A stretch of 56,756 nt of DNA from Candidatus Saccharimonadia bacterium. GTDB taxonomy: Bacteria > Patescibacteriota > Saccharimonadia > UBA4664. Where the stretch lies: the NCBI GenBank assembly GCA_035544015.1, contig DATKIP010000082.1:1-56756 (forward strand), read 5' to 3'. The first letter of the stretch is position 1. The number at the start of each line of letters is the position of its first letter. The notes under the pieces are model-generated. The model had not been told where the DNA came from. It did no database searches and saw only the letters and a list, made by a program, of their open reading frames with translations. A program made the translations under genes and the position numbers. Of the stretch, positions 41,392 to 49,873 are shown piece by piece.

Positions 41392-41883
41392 CTAGGTGGC
41401 GTCCGGTCGGTATTTGCGCTTGAGTAAGGCAAGGTCAAGCGCCGCGTGCATAGCGCCGGCGCCCTTGTCTTCGTGGGTGCCGGGGCCGCCGGCGCGCATT
41501 TCGATTTGGCCGCGGTCGTAGGCGGCAATCACACAATCGCCGATCGCGACCGCGTCTTCCTCTAGTGCCACGCGCAGCAGCCCATCGGTGGCGCGCTGCA
41601 GCACGGTGTCGAAATGGGGCGTGCCGCCGCGCAAGACGACGCCGATGGCGACTACGGCGTCGAATTTGCCCGAGCGGGCCAGGGCCTGCGCGCCGCTCGG
41701 CAGTTCGCCCGAGCCATCGACGTGCTCGACCGCGACCTCAGTGACCCCGTGGCGTTTGGCCTCCTCGACGGCCCGGGTGACCATGCGCTCGATTAAATCT
41801 TCATTCCAGCGAGCGGCTACAACGGCTACTCGTAGGCCTCCGGCTTCTAGGGTTTGGCTTTGGCTACGGCCGTCGGTGCTCAT
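41392..41883 (-). CDS. ribH: 6,7-dimethyl-8-ribityllumazine synthase
   Basis: Lumazine synthase condenses 5-amino-6-ribitylaminouracil with 3,4-dihydroxy-2-butanone 4-phosphate. The 163-residue protein has R-W-N-E at 25-28, G-S-G-E-L-P at 57-62, the catalytic His90 in R-G-G-T-P-H-F-D and a C-terminal E-D-K-G-A-G-A-M-H-A-A. It starts inside the ribBA stop (ATGA overlap), so the two are coupled. Confidence 0.96.
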   Translation of the reverse strand: MSTDGRSQSQTLEAGGLRVAVVAARWNEDLIERMVTRAVEEAKRHGVTEVAVEHVDGSGELPSGAQALARSGKFDAVVAIGVVLRGGTPHFDTVLQRATDGLLRVALEEDAVAIGDCVIAAYDRGQIEMRAGGPGTHEDKGAGAMHAALDLALLKRKYRPDAT

Positions 41884-43142
41884 ACTGGTTCCTTCGTGGT
41901 TATTTTTTTGGGGGCTGTCTCGCCGAGCGCTAGGTGGTGATGGAGCCGCTGCTTTTTGGTCTGAAGGTAGTGGAGATTGTGCACATTGGGCTCAATCTCA
42001 AGCGGCTCACGACTAATGATCTCGATGTGGCTGGCTAGGCCGGCCTGCTTATCGGGATTATTGGTGAGCAAGCGCGCTTGACGCACGCCCAGGGCTCGCA
42101 AAATTTGCCCGGCCACGTGATATTCGCGCGCGTCCACTGGCAGCCCCAGCTGGAGGTTGGCATCGACGGTATCGGCGCCCTGATCCTGGAGCGCGTAGGC
42201 GCGGATTTTATCAGCAATGCCAATCCCCCGCCCTTCGTGCCCGTCCATATATACAACCACACCGGCGCCGGCTTTGGCTATGATATCCAGCGAGGCGGCT
42301 AGTTGCGGACCGCAATCACAGCGAAGCGACCGAAAAATATCACCGGTCATGCATTCGGAATGCACGCGCACGAGCGTGGGCTCAGTGGCCGTGATGATGC
42401 CGGCGACGAGCGCCAGGTGTTCGTCGCCCGTGATCTCGTCGCGCCACACCGAGACGCGGAATTGGCCAAACTCAGTGGGCAGCTTGGCCGCGGCCAGCTC
42501 CTCGATTTGCGCTTCGTTTTGGCGGCGGTAGGTGGCGAGATCGGCGATGGTAACGAGGGCCAATTTGTGCTCGCGGGCAAACTCCACGAGCTCCGGCATG
42601 CGCATCATGGTGCCGTCGAGATTGACCATCTCGGCGATCGCCGCCACCGGTCGTTTGCCGGCCAGGCGCATGAGGTCGACACTAGCTTCCGTGTGGCCGC
42701 CGCGCACGAGTACGCCGCCGGGGCGGGCGCGCAGGGGAAACATATGACCGGGCCGCGTCAGTACGGAGGGCGTGGTTTCGGGGTCGGCCAGCAACCGCAA
42801 CGTGCGAGCTCGATCGGCGGCGCTGACACCGGTGGTGACGTCTTCGCGCGCGTCGACCGAAACGGTGAACGCGGTTTTGTTGCGGTCTTGATTGTCGGGG
42901 TACATGGGCGGCAGGTCTAATCGATCGCAGACTTCACCGGTCATGGGGGCGCAGATTATACCCGTGGAATAGCGCATAAAGAAGGCTAGCCACTCCGGGG
43001 TGGCGTCCTCGGCCGCCATCACAAAGTCGCCTTCGTTCTCGCGGTCGGGGTTGTCAACGACGATCACGGGCCGGCCGGCCGTGATGTCGGCGAGAGCACG
43101 ATCAATGCTCTGGAATTTGTTTTGCTCGGACGCTTTGCTCAT
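41880..43142 (-). CDS. ribBA: Bifunctional DHBP synthase / GTP cyclohydrolase II
   Basis: The 420-residue protein supplies both riboflavin precursors. The N-terminal dihydroxybutanone phosphate synthase has R-E-N-E-G-D-F at 34-40, R-P-G-H at 130-133 and G-G-H-T-E-A at 148-153. The C-terminal GTP cyclohydrolase II has the zinc cysteines C264, C275 and C277 and G-H-E-G-R-G-I-G. The G-H-E-G-R-G variant and A-D-T-V-D-A-N-L stretch are reminiscent of actinobacterial RibBA. It is the first gene of the operon ribBA-ribH-HAD-ribD-ribE-EamA. I looked for an FMN riboswitch upstream and did not find one. Confidence 0.97.
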   Translation of the reverse strand: MSKASEQNKFQSIDRALADITAGRPVIVVDNPDRENEGDFVMAAEDATPEWLAFFMRYSTGIICAPMTGEVCDRLDLPPMYPDNQDRNKTAFTVSVDAREDVTTGVSAADRARTLRLLADPETTPSVLTRPGHMFPLRARPGGVLVRGGHTEASVDLMRLAGKRPVAAIAEMVNLDGTMMRMPELVEFAREHKLALVTIADLATYRRQNEAQIEELAAAKLPTEFGQFRVSVWRDEITGDEHLALVAGIITATEPTLVRVHSECMTGDIFRSLRCDCGPQLAASLDIIAKAGAGVVVYMDGHEGRGIGIADKIRAYALQDQGADTVDANLQLGLPVDAREYHVAGQILRALGVRQARLLTNNPDKQAGLASHIEIISREPLEIEPNVHNLHYLQTKKQRLHHHLALGETAPKKITTKEPV

Positions 43143-43401
43143 AGAATACCTTGCTCTTGGGGTTATTGGTCTGCCGGGGAATAATGCTAATGCTTAATTA
43201 AAATGCGCTCATTGTAATTGCTTCAAAAAAACTTGCCGATTATTATCCCATTTTAGGAATTTTATACCTATCCATGAGCCCCAGCTAGCATTGCCGGTAT
43301 GACGAGCTGAATGGCGTTTTTTATGTCAAGGGGGGTTTTCCACACTTTTTGAACACTCGAATTGTTTGAAACTGGTTTGAAATGGCTTTTGGCTTTGTGT
43401 G

Positions 43402-43418
43402 GTAGAGTTCTACTCTAC
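43402..43418. promoter_or_regulatory. Palindromic operator candidate
   Basis: GTAGAG (43402-43407), 5-nt spacer, CTCTAC (43413-43418). It lies in the roughly 380-bp AT-rich divergent region between ribBA (minus) and the TrmB-like regulator (plus) and could be that regulator's site. The rest of 43143-43523 holds the regulator's promoter and no gene. Confidence 0.5.
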
Positions 43419-43488
43419 AATTTTAATCGGCTTTTTTGCTTTAGTGTAGGTATTTTATGCCACAGTAAAGCTCGGTAGCTATATATTG

Positions 43489-43517
43489 TGGACAGGTGTC
43501 TGAAAACAACTTAGGAT
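43489..43517 (+). promoter_or_regulatory. Promoter of the TrmB-like regulator
   Basis: TGGACA (43489-43494), 17-nt spacer, TAGGAT (43512-43517). The ATG at 43524 follows 6 nt after the -10, predicting a leaderless mRNA. Confidence 0.7.
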
Positions 43518-43523
43518 CGCGAT

Positions 43524-44294
43524 ATGGAACATGACCACATCTTGGAGACCGCTCTATCTGAGCTGGGGCTAACGCCTAATGCGATTCGCCTGTATTTGCA
43601 AAGTAGCCGAATGGGCCGGATGACGGTGGGACGACTCGCGGTGCTGTGTGAGATGGACCGGTCTTCGGCGCACTTGGCGGCGGGCCAGTTGCGAGCGGCA
43701 GGCCTGCTCGAAGAGCTGGCGGACGGCGGGCGGCAGCTGGTGTGGGTGCGGCCGCCGCGGGAGCTGCTGACGCGGCTGCGGCTGGGGATACGCAAGCTGC
43801 GCACGCATTACGATGCGGTGGAGGACGCGCTGCCGCGGCTGGAGGCAAGCTACCAAGAAAAAGGCACGGTGCCGGCCCTGCAGGTATTTTCGGGCAAGGA
43901 TGGTTTGCGGCAGGTGGTGGCAAACATTATGGCCAATGCTGAGGGCGAGATTTTGCTCATGACCAACCAAGAGTCGGAGCGGCGGGTGTTTACGCGCCAG
44001 GATCACCAGGAGTTTATTCGCGAGCGGCTGCGGCGGCGGCTGGCTATTCGGGTACTGGCCCTGGACACGCCGGCGGGCCATGAACTGGCAAAGACCGACG
44101 GGGTTAATCTGCGTCAGACGCGGGTGATTCGGGATGGTGGAGCGACGCCGTTTTTGAGCGAAACGTACATTTATGGTGATTGCGTGGCGATGCTGTCGTT
44201 TCACGATGTGGCAATGGGCTTCGTGGTGCGGTCGACAGACTTTGCGGGTACCCAGCGATGGCTGTTTGAGCGGCTGTGGCGGGAGTGCGACTAA
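43524..44294 (+). CDS. TrmB-like HTH transcriptional regulator
   Basis: A 256-residue protein with an N-terminal winged helix (L-x-x-L-G-L-T-P-N-A-I-R-L-Y-L at about 10-25, recognition helix near M-D-R-S-S-A-H-L-A-A-G-Q-L), a helical linker and a C-terminal phospholipase-D-like/TrmB ligand domain with V-F-S-G-K-D-G-L-R-Q-V and E-I-L-L-M-T-N. TrmB-family regulators sense sugars or other small molecules. The next gene starts right after its stop, so it heads a regulator-aminotransferase-ddl operon. Confidence 0.8.
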   Translation: MEHDHILETALSELGLTPNAIRLYLQSSRMGRMTVGRLAVLCEMDRSSAHLAAGQLRAAGLLEELADGGRQLVWVRPPRELLTRLRLGIRKLRTHYDAVEDALPRLEASYQEKGTVPALQVFSGKDGLRQVVANIMANAEGEILLMTNQESERRVFTRQDHQEFIRERLRRRLAIRVLALDTPAGHELAKTDGVNLRQTRVIRDGGATPFLSETYIYGDCVAMLSFHDVAMGFVVRSTDFAGTQRWLFERLWRECD

Positions 44295-45473
44295 GTGCGG
44301 ATGTCGGCCATCAAAGCGGTGGAGCTGCTGGCGGCCGGACAACCGGGAGTGGTTTCGTTGGCCCAAGGCATTCCGTCGTTTGACACGCCGGAGCCGATCA
44401 AGCAAGCGGCGATTGCGGCGATTCGCGATGGGCGGGCAGCGGCGTATTCGCTGACGTACGGCCTGGCGGAGCTGCGGCAGACGATTGCCTGCGAGCTGGG
44501 CGAGGCGGGTATGGATTACGATCCGGATCACGAGATCGTGGTGACCTGCGGCGGCGCGGAGGCGATCGCGGCGACTCTGCGGGCGCTCATCACCGACGGG
44601 CGACGGGAGGTGATCGTGCCGGCGCCGTCGTATGCTTCGTATCCGGAGATGGTGCGGACGGCCGGCGGAAGTGTGCGCTACGTGGCGCTCGATGAGGCCA
44701 ACGGCTGGGCGCTCGATCCGGCGGCGGTGGCGGCGGTCATGGGGCCGGAGACGGCGGCGGTGCTACTGGCTAATCCCAATAATCCGACGGGGCACTGCTA
44801 CCCGGAGGAGCAACTACGGGCGGTGGCGGAGCTCGCCCAGCAACACGGCTGCAAACTCATCTGCGATGAGGTGTACAAGGATTTTGTGTTTGACGGGGGA
44901 AGTGCGTATACACCGGCGGCCGAGCCGGCTTATCGCGACATCGTGATACGGATTTTTAGCTTTTCGAAGGCGTACGGCATGACGGGGTGGCGCGTGGCGT
45001 ATGTGCACGGAGCGGCCGAGGTGATGGACCGCGTGGTGGGAGTACACGATAATTTGGTGACGTGCGCGCCGGTGGTGTCGCAGTACGCGGCGATGGCGGC
45101 GGTGACCGAAGGCGCACCGTATGTGCGGGAATTTCGCGCCGTGCTGGCTCGGCGCCGCGATGAATTGTGCCGGTGGCTCGATCAGTATCCGGATGTTTTT
45201 GCTTATCAAAAGCCAAATTCGGCGTATTTTGTGTTTCCGCGGCTGGTGAGTGGCGAAAACGACTGGGATTTTGTGCGGGCGGCGTTGGCAGAGGCGGGAG
45301 TAGCCGCGGTACCAGGGGTGGCTTTTGGTCCGAGCGGGGCCGGGCACATTCGGCTGTGCTTTGGCCGCAGCGATGCGGACATGCGGCTGGCCTGCGAGCG
45401 GCTCGACCGTTGGCTGGCGAGGCGACGAAGCCCCTACCCCAACGCCCGGGATGCGGTTAAGATAGTTTCATGA
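44295..45473 (+). CDS. PLP-dependent class I/II aminotransferase
   Basis: A 392-residue fold-type I aminotransferase of the aspartate/aromatic group. Key features are G-I-P-S-F-D-T-P near 26, N-P-N-N-P-T-G near 158, D-E-V-Y-K-D and the PLP lysine at about 225 in F-S-F-S-K-A-Y-G-M-T-G-W-R, with R-L-C-F-G-R near the end. The start is GTG immediately after the regulator's TAA; an ATG two codons later is possible. It overlaps ddl by 4 bp (ATGA). Supplying an amino acid for peptidoglycan synthesis (for example L-alanine) is an inference from that coupling. Confidence 0.9.
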   Translation: MRMSAIKAVELLAAGQPGVVSLAQGIPSFDTPEPIKQAAIAAIRDGRAAAYSLTYGLAELRQTIACELGEAGMDYDPDHEIVVTCGGAEAIAATLRALITDGRREVIVPAPSYASYPEMVRTAGGSVRYVALDEANGWALDPAAVAAVMGPETAAVLLANPNNPTGHCYPEEQLRAVAELAQQHGCKLICDEVYKDFVFDGGSAYTPAAEPAYRDIVIRIFSFSKAYGMTGWRVAYVHGAAEVMDRVVGVHDNLVTCAPVVSQYAAMAAVTEGAPYVREFRAVLARRRDELCRWLDQYPDVFAYQKPNSAYFVFPRLVSGENDWDFVRAALAEAGVAAVPGVAFGPSGAGHIRLCFGRSDADMRLACERLDRWLARRRSPYPNARDAVKIVS

Positions 45474-46366
45474 ATGTACTGGTACTGGGGGGCGGCACAG
45501 GAGCAGAAAAAGAGGTTTCGCTGCGATCGGCGGCGGCGGTGTGTGATGCGCTGACGGATTTGGGCCACCACGTGCGGCAAGTGGATCCGGCCGAGGGTGA
45601 TGCGACGGTGCTGAAGGCGGCCGCGGCCACCGATCTGGTGTTTCCGATGCTGCACGGTACCGGCGGCGAGGACGGCGTGATTCAGCGACTGCTCGACACG
45701 ACCGGCAAGCCGTATTTGGGCAGCGGAGCGGCTGCCTCGGCATTATGCTTCGACAAAGCGCGGTTTAAAGACCTGCTGGAGGCGAATGATATTCTGACGC
45801 CTCAGAGTGAGGTTGTGACGGCTGAGGCGTTTGAGGAATCGAAGCTCGTGCAGGCACCGTTTGTGCTTAAACCGGTCGCCGAAGGTTCGAGCGTGGGCAT
45901 GATGCTGACGCGAGAACTTCCCTACGATCAGGCAAAGGCTCATGATTTGTTCCACGAACACAAAACGATGCTGCTCGAAGAGTTAATCGTGGGCCCAGAA
46001 ATTACGGTGCCGGTGTTGGGATCTAAGGCGCTGCCGGTGATCGAGATTGTGCCCCCCAGCGGCAAGGAATTTGATTATGAGAACAAATATAATGGCGCGA
46101 CGGCCGAGCTCTGCCCGCCGCGCAGCGTCAGCCCAGAGCGCCAGGAGCAAGCCCAGCGGCTGGCGGAGCGCGTGCATGCGCTGAGCGGGGCACGACACTT
46201 GTCGCGCATCGATATGATGATTGATGCGGAAGAAAAATTGTACGTTTTGGAACTCAATACGATGCCGGGCATGACGGCCCAGAGCTTGTTTCCGAAATCG
46301 GCGGCAGTGGCGGGGTTGGCCTGGAACGAGCTGGTGAAGACCTTTGTGGACCTGGTCTGGGCCTAG
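45470..46366 (+). CDS. ddl: D-alanine-D-alanine ligase
   Basis: Ddl makes the D-Ala-D-Ala end of peptidoglycan precursors. The 298-residue ATP-grasp protein has E-K-E-V-S-L-R-S at about 13-20, H-G-T-G-G-E-D-G-V-I-Q near 61-71, G-S-S-V-G-M near 144 and the C-terminal E-L-N-T-M-P-G-M-T. It overlaps the aminotransferase stop by 4 bp and murJ by 4 bp tail-to-tail. Confidence 0.95.
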   Translation: MNVLVLGGGTGAEKEVSLRSAAAVCDALTDLGHHVRQVDPAEGDATVLKAAAATDLVFPMLHGTGGEDGVIQRLLDTTGKPYLGSGAAASALCFDKARFKDLLEANDILTPQSEVVTAEAFEESKLVQAPFVLKPVAEGSSVGMMLTRELPYDQAKAHDLFHEHKTMLLEELIVGPEITVPVLGSKALPVIEIVPPSGKEFDYENKYNGATAELCPPRSVSPERQEQAQRLAERVHALSGARHLSRIDMMIDAEEKLYVLELNTMPGMTAQSLFPKSAAVAGLAWNELVKTFVDLVWA

Positions 46367-47952
46367 GTGAGGCTCAGTGACCGGGCCAAGAGCTCCTTGG
46401 CGCGGGTGGCGAAGTGCCGCGCCTCATTGAGCCGCAGCGCGTAGCAAGGTACGAGGTAGGTGAGGAGGGCGACGGCGACAATGAGCGCGAATTTGGGCAT
46501 GAGCGTGAGGAAGCCGCGGTCGTCGGCGTAGAGCGGCATGATCTGCGCAATGAGCGGGTAGAGCGCGCCGAGCATGATGGCGGCGGCGACCACCATCCGC
46601 CACACGCCGTGCATGATGCTCTTTTCGCCGAACCGACCGTAGCCATGGCGCAAAAGGGCAACCAGTGCGAGTGTTTCGAGCACCGCCACGATGGACGCGC
46701 TCATGGCCAACCCGGCCACGCCATAGACGCGCCCGAGCCAAATGCTTAGGGCGATGTTGAGCGGAATGCTTGCGAGGCTGAGATAGAGCGGGGTGCGGGT
46801 GTTTTGCATGGCGTAGTAGACCCGGCTCACAAGCATAAACAGGCTCGTGAACACGATGGTGCCGGCGAACCACCCCAGGGTGGTGGCGGTGTCGAGGTCG
46901 CCGAAGCCGTAGAGCAGTCGCACGATGTAGCCGCGCGCGACCACGGCAAACAGCGCGGACGGGATGGCGAGGAATAATATGAGGCGGGCGGTTTTGACGT
47001 AGGCCTCTATGAGCTGTTCGCGCTGTCCCTCGGCGGCGCGGGCGGCGAGACGGGGGAAAACTGCGGTGGTGATGGAGCTGCCGATGAGCACGAGCGGGAC
47101 GTTTTTGAGGTCGTTGGCGTAGGCAAACTGGGCGATGGCGCTCGCGCTGATAGTGGAGCCGATGACGGTTTCGACGGTGTAGTTGATTTGATCCAGGCCT
47201 TGATCGATACTGCGCGGAAGCATGAGGCCGAGGGTCTGGCGTACGCCGGCGAGCCGGAGCGAAATGACAGGCCGGTATTTGAAACCGAGCCCATGGAGGC
47301 CGAGCCATTGCAGCAAGGCCTGCGTGATCACGCCCAGCACCACCCCCCAGGCGGCGCCGTACACGCCCAGATGCGGCACAAAGGCGATGATACCCACGAT
47401 AATGCCGACGTTGTAGAGTACCCCCGAAAACGAGTAAATGAGGAAGCGATTGAAGGCCTGCTGCACGCTACCAAGCACGCTTGAGACGGCAAACAGCACG
47501 GGGGTGATGGCGAGAATGCGCGTGAGACCGGTGGCCAGCTCGTGGGTGTGGGCGTCGAAGCCCGGAGCCATGATGCGCATGAGCGGGTCGGCGAACACCA
47601 CGATGACCACCCCGCCGGCGATGGTGATGAGCACGAGGAGGTTGAGCAGGCTAGAGGTGACGCGCCAGGCTTCGTCTTGCTGCTTTTGCTCGAGGTGGCG
47701 GCTGAGCACGGGGATGAACGCTACCGCGAAGGCGCCTGAGACGAGCAGCGTGAAGAGCAGGTCGGGCAGGCGGAAGGCGGCGTTGTAGGCGCTGAGGTCG
47801 GGACCGAGGCCGAAGTGCGCCGCGAGCAGGCGGTTGCGCAAGAGTCCGAGAATGCGCGAGAGCAGGTACGCACCCGAGATGATGAGAGTGGCGCTGGCGA
47901 CGGTTTGGCCGGCGTTGGCGCGGCCCAGCAGGTGTTTGGCCCGGTCTACCAT
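46363..47952 (-). CDS. murJ: Lipid II flippase MurJ
   Basis: MurJ (MviN) flips lipid II across the cytoplasmic membrane. The 529-residue protein has about 14 membrane helices. The N-terminal S-R-I-L-G-L-L-R motif is followed by A-A-H-F-G-L-G and N-A-A-F-R-L-P-D-L-L-F-T-L, typical of the family. A TATAAT (plus-strand ATTATA 47982-47987) lies about 30 bp before the ATG, directly after the UbiA-type gene. Together with ddl it forms a cell-wall pair in convergent orientation. Confidence 0.96.
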   Translation of the reverse strand: MVDRAKHLLGRANAGQTVASATLIISGAYLLSRILGLLRNRLLAAHFGLGPDLSAYNAAFRLPDLLFTLLVSGAFAVAFIPVLSRHLEQKQQDEAWRVTSSLLNLLVLITIAGGVVIVVFADPLMRIMAPGFDAHTHELATGLTRILAITPVLFAVSSVLGSVQQAFNRFLIYSFSGVLYNVGIIVGIIAFVPHLGVYGAAWGVVLGVITQALLQWLGLHGLGFKYRPVISLRLAGVRQTLGLMLPRSIDQGLDQINYTVETVIGSTISASAIAQFAYANDLKNVPLVLIGSSITTAVFPRLAARAAEGQREQLIEAYVKTARLILFLAIPSALFAVVARGYIVRLLYGFGDLDTATTLGWFAGTIVFTSLFMLVSRVYYAMQNTRTPLYLSLASIPLNIALSIWLGRVYGVAGLAMSASIVAVLETLALVALLRHGYGRFGEKSIMHGVWRMVVAAAIMLGALYPLIAQIMPLYADDRGFLTLMPKFALIVAVALLTYLVPCYALRLNEARHFATRAKELLARSLSLT

Positions 47953-47990
47953 GGTTTGGTCTTGATTTTCATGCTGGGGGTATTATACCT

Positions 47991-48971
47991 TTACCCTCGG
48001 TAAGCCTCCAGCACTTGACGGGGGTTTTGGGAAAGAAACTTCAGGTTGGCCAGGGACCCCGCCAGTACGCTCGCCAATATCACGGCTAGAGCCCAGTCTG
48101 GGATCGCGGACCCGTTTACGAGAAATACGGCCAAGATGGAGATGAGGAGGCCGTTGCCGACTTGAGCTGCAACGCCGATGACGACGAGCTCGTGCACACC
48201 TACGGGTGTCTTGCCCAGCCGGATCAGCAGCCAGCTGATGACGGCGGCATAGCACACTACCACAAGGCCCAATGGACTTACGCGGGAGACGACGATAACG
48301 GCCAGGAGCGTCCCCATGCCGAGCAATATTTGGCTGGCCCAAAGCGTGGCGGCCTTGCCGTACCGCAACAAAAACGTCGGCTTGCCATATTTGGCATCTC
48401 CATCGCGATCGCGAAAGTCCTTGAGATTAATGCGAGCGAGAAACAACCCATATAGCGCCGCCAGCACCCAGCCGTCTCCCGAGCCGAAACTGGCTTGGAC
48501 CACGCTCAGTCCCAACCCGTAGGGCACGTAAACGTAGCCAACTGCGAGTACGAATGGCACGAAATGGGTGCGGTAAGACAGACGAAGGGGCGGGAGGGAG
48601 TAGGCTAGATTGACCGCCAGGGCCACCAGCGTCGTGACGCCCGCAGCCGGACCCAGCAGGAATCCGCAGCCGAGCATGACGGTGCTGGCGACGAGACCAA
48701 CGGCGACCAGTTGGCGGGCGGTGGCTTGGCCGGTGACCAAGAGACGGCCGGGCTTGCCGGCGTGGTTGATTTTATCGATGTCTTCGTCGGCTACGTCATT
48801 AAAGCTAGTGGCGCTCACATAGCTGCAGAGGAGTGCCACCACGGCCACGGCGTGCCTCCATGTGAGCACCTCCAGACCATGGTGGTAGGCCAGGGCAATT
48901 GCCATAAACAGCACGAGCATCACGGCTACGCGATACCGCAAAAGCGACCAAAAGATCGACAGATACTTCAT
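47991..48971 (-). CDS. UbiA-family prenyltransferase
   Basis: A 326-residue intramembrane prenyltransferase. The two Asp-rich magnesium-diphosphate motifs are present: N58-D59-x-x-D62-x-x-x-D66 and D185-x-x-D188-x-D190. About eight or nine membrane helices surround them. Such enzymes attach prenyl chains to aromatic or sugar acceptors (quinones, DPPR in arabinan synthesis, haem). The acceptor is not clear; the K-P-G-R after the first motif is common in the family. The ATG at 48971 overlaps the stop of the preceding gene by 4 bp; a longer frame exists but lacks family sequence. Confidence 0.9.
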   Translation of the reverse strand: MKYLSIFWSLLRYRVAVMLVLFMAIALAYHHGLEVLTWRHAVAVVALLCSYVSATSFNDVADEDIDKINHAGKPGRLLVTGQATARQLVAVGLVASTVMLGCGFLLGPAAGVTTLVALAVNLAYSLPPLRLSYRTHFVPFVLAVGYVYVPYGLGLSVVQASFGSGDGWVLAALYGLFLARINLKDFRDRDGDAKYGKPTFLLRYGKAATLWASQILLGMGTLLAVIVVSRVSPLGLVVVCYAAVISWLLIRLGKTPVGVHELVVIGVAAQVGNGLLISILAVFLVNGSAIPDWALAVILASVLAGSLANLKFLSQNPRQVLEAYRG

Positions 48972-49831
48972 TTGCTTCCGGAAGGAAGAAAGGTTTTGAA
49001 TGGCCAGATGGTGACCAATGCTGACATAAATATCACCCAGACAACATGGTACATAAGTATTAGGCTTAAGCAGAGCCAAAATACCGCGGCTAAGGTTGCT
49101 CCACGCGCGAGTGGTGACGGCGCATTGCGACCTAGCGAGCGGAATGACAGGGCAGCGAGAGATCCCGCGACCAAGAGCACGAGCGTAATGAGCAGAGCGT
49201 AGGGGCCCAATTTCCCAATGTAGTCGAAGAGCGGCCCAGCGACCATAACCAAGGGGAGAACGAGGTACTGCCAGCCGATCAGGGCAAAAATTGCGACGAG
49301 AGATAGGGCAACCAGCCATTTGAAGCCCGCAGAGAAGCGCTTTGCTCGATTTGAGGGCGTGGTGCTGGTGTTGAAGATGGCAATGAGGCTAAAAACTAAG
49401 ACATAGAGTATTCCGGACGCCGCGGCGGCCCACAGGAACCCGCTGGTGTCATTGTTGATGACTGGTCCGAAGCCGTTTTCGACAAAGGGATTTGCGGCAT
49501 TAGAGGTGTAGAGCCCAAGAGGCGCCAAAACAAACTTTACGACGATGATGGCGACGTTGAATCCCAGGACGGTGTACCAAGTGGCGCGCGGTAAATTGAG
49601 CCCCGCCCGCATGGCGACGGCCATGATGAGACCCACGCCGGCGGTTACGGCCAGGCCGAAACCGAGCAATAATCCAAGAGGCGGCGGCTGCAACGAGCCC
49701 GACTGGCCGACAGAGGTGCCGAACAGGCCGGGCAGGCTTGCGGCAACGACCGACAGGGTGACGGAGACGATGGCCAATGCCGCTGTGGTGCTGGCCGATA
49801 GCTTAAAACGGCTCAATGGTAGGGATGGCAT
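48968..49831 (-). CDS. Multi-pass membrane protein upstream of UbiA
   Basis: A 287-residue protein with seven or eight hydrophobic segments and little else; N-terminal basic residues suggest the start is cytoplasmic. I do not recognise the family. A TATTAT box (plus-strand ATAATA 49838-49843) ends 6 nt before the ATG, predicting a leaderless mRNA. The ATGA overlap with the UbiA-type gene implies translational coupling, so the protein may work on the same lipid or prenyl product. Confidence 0.7.
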   Translation of the reverse strand: MPSLPLSRFKLSASTTAALAIVSVTLSVVAASLPGLFGTSVGQSGSLQPPPLGLLLGFGLAVTAGVGLIMAVAMRAGLNLPRATWYTVLGFNVAIIVVKFVLAPLGLYTSNAANPFVENGFGPVINNDTSGFLWAAAASGILYVLVFSLIAIFNTSTTPSNRAKRFSAGFKWLVALSLVAIFALIGWQYLVLPLVMVAGPLFDYIGKLGPYALLITLVLLVAGSLAALSFRSLGRNAPSPLARGATLAAVFWLCLSLILMYHVVWVIFMSALVTIWPFKTFLPSGSK

Positions 49832-49873
49832 GGGGCCATAATAATGGTATTGGCCCGTCCGGGCTAGAGGTGA

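Noticed and set aside
43143-43523. FMN riboswitch or replication origin in the AT-rich gap upstream of ribBA
   Set aside because: The conserved FMN aptamer boxes are absent. Only one or two loose DnaA-box-like words (such as TTTTCCACA) occur, with no dnaA, dnaN or clustered boxes.
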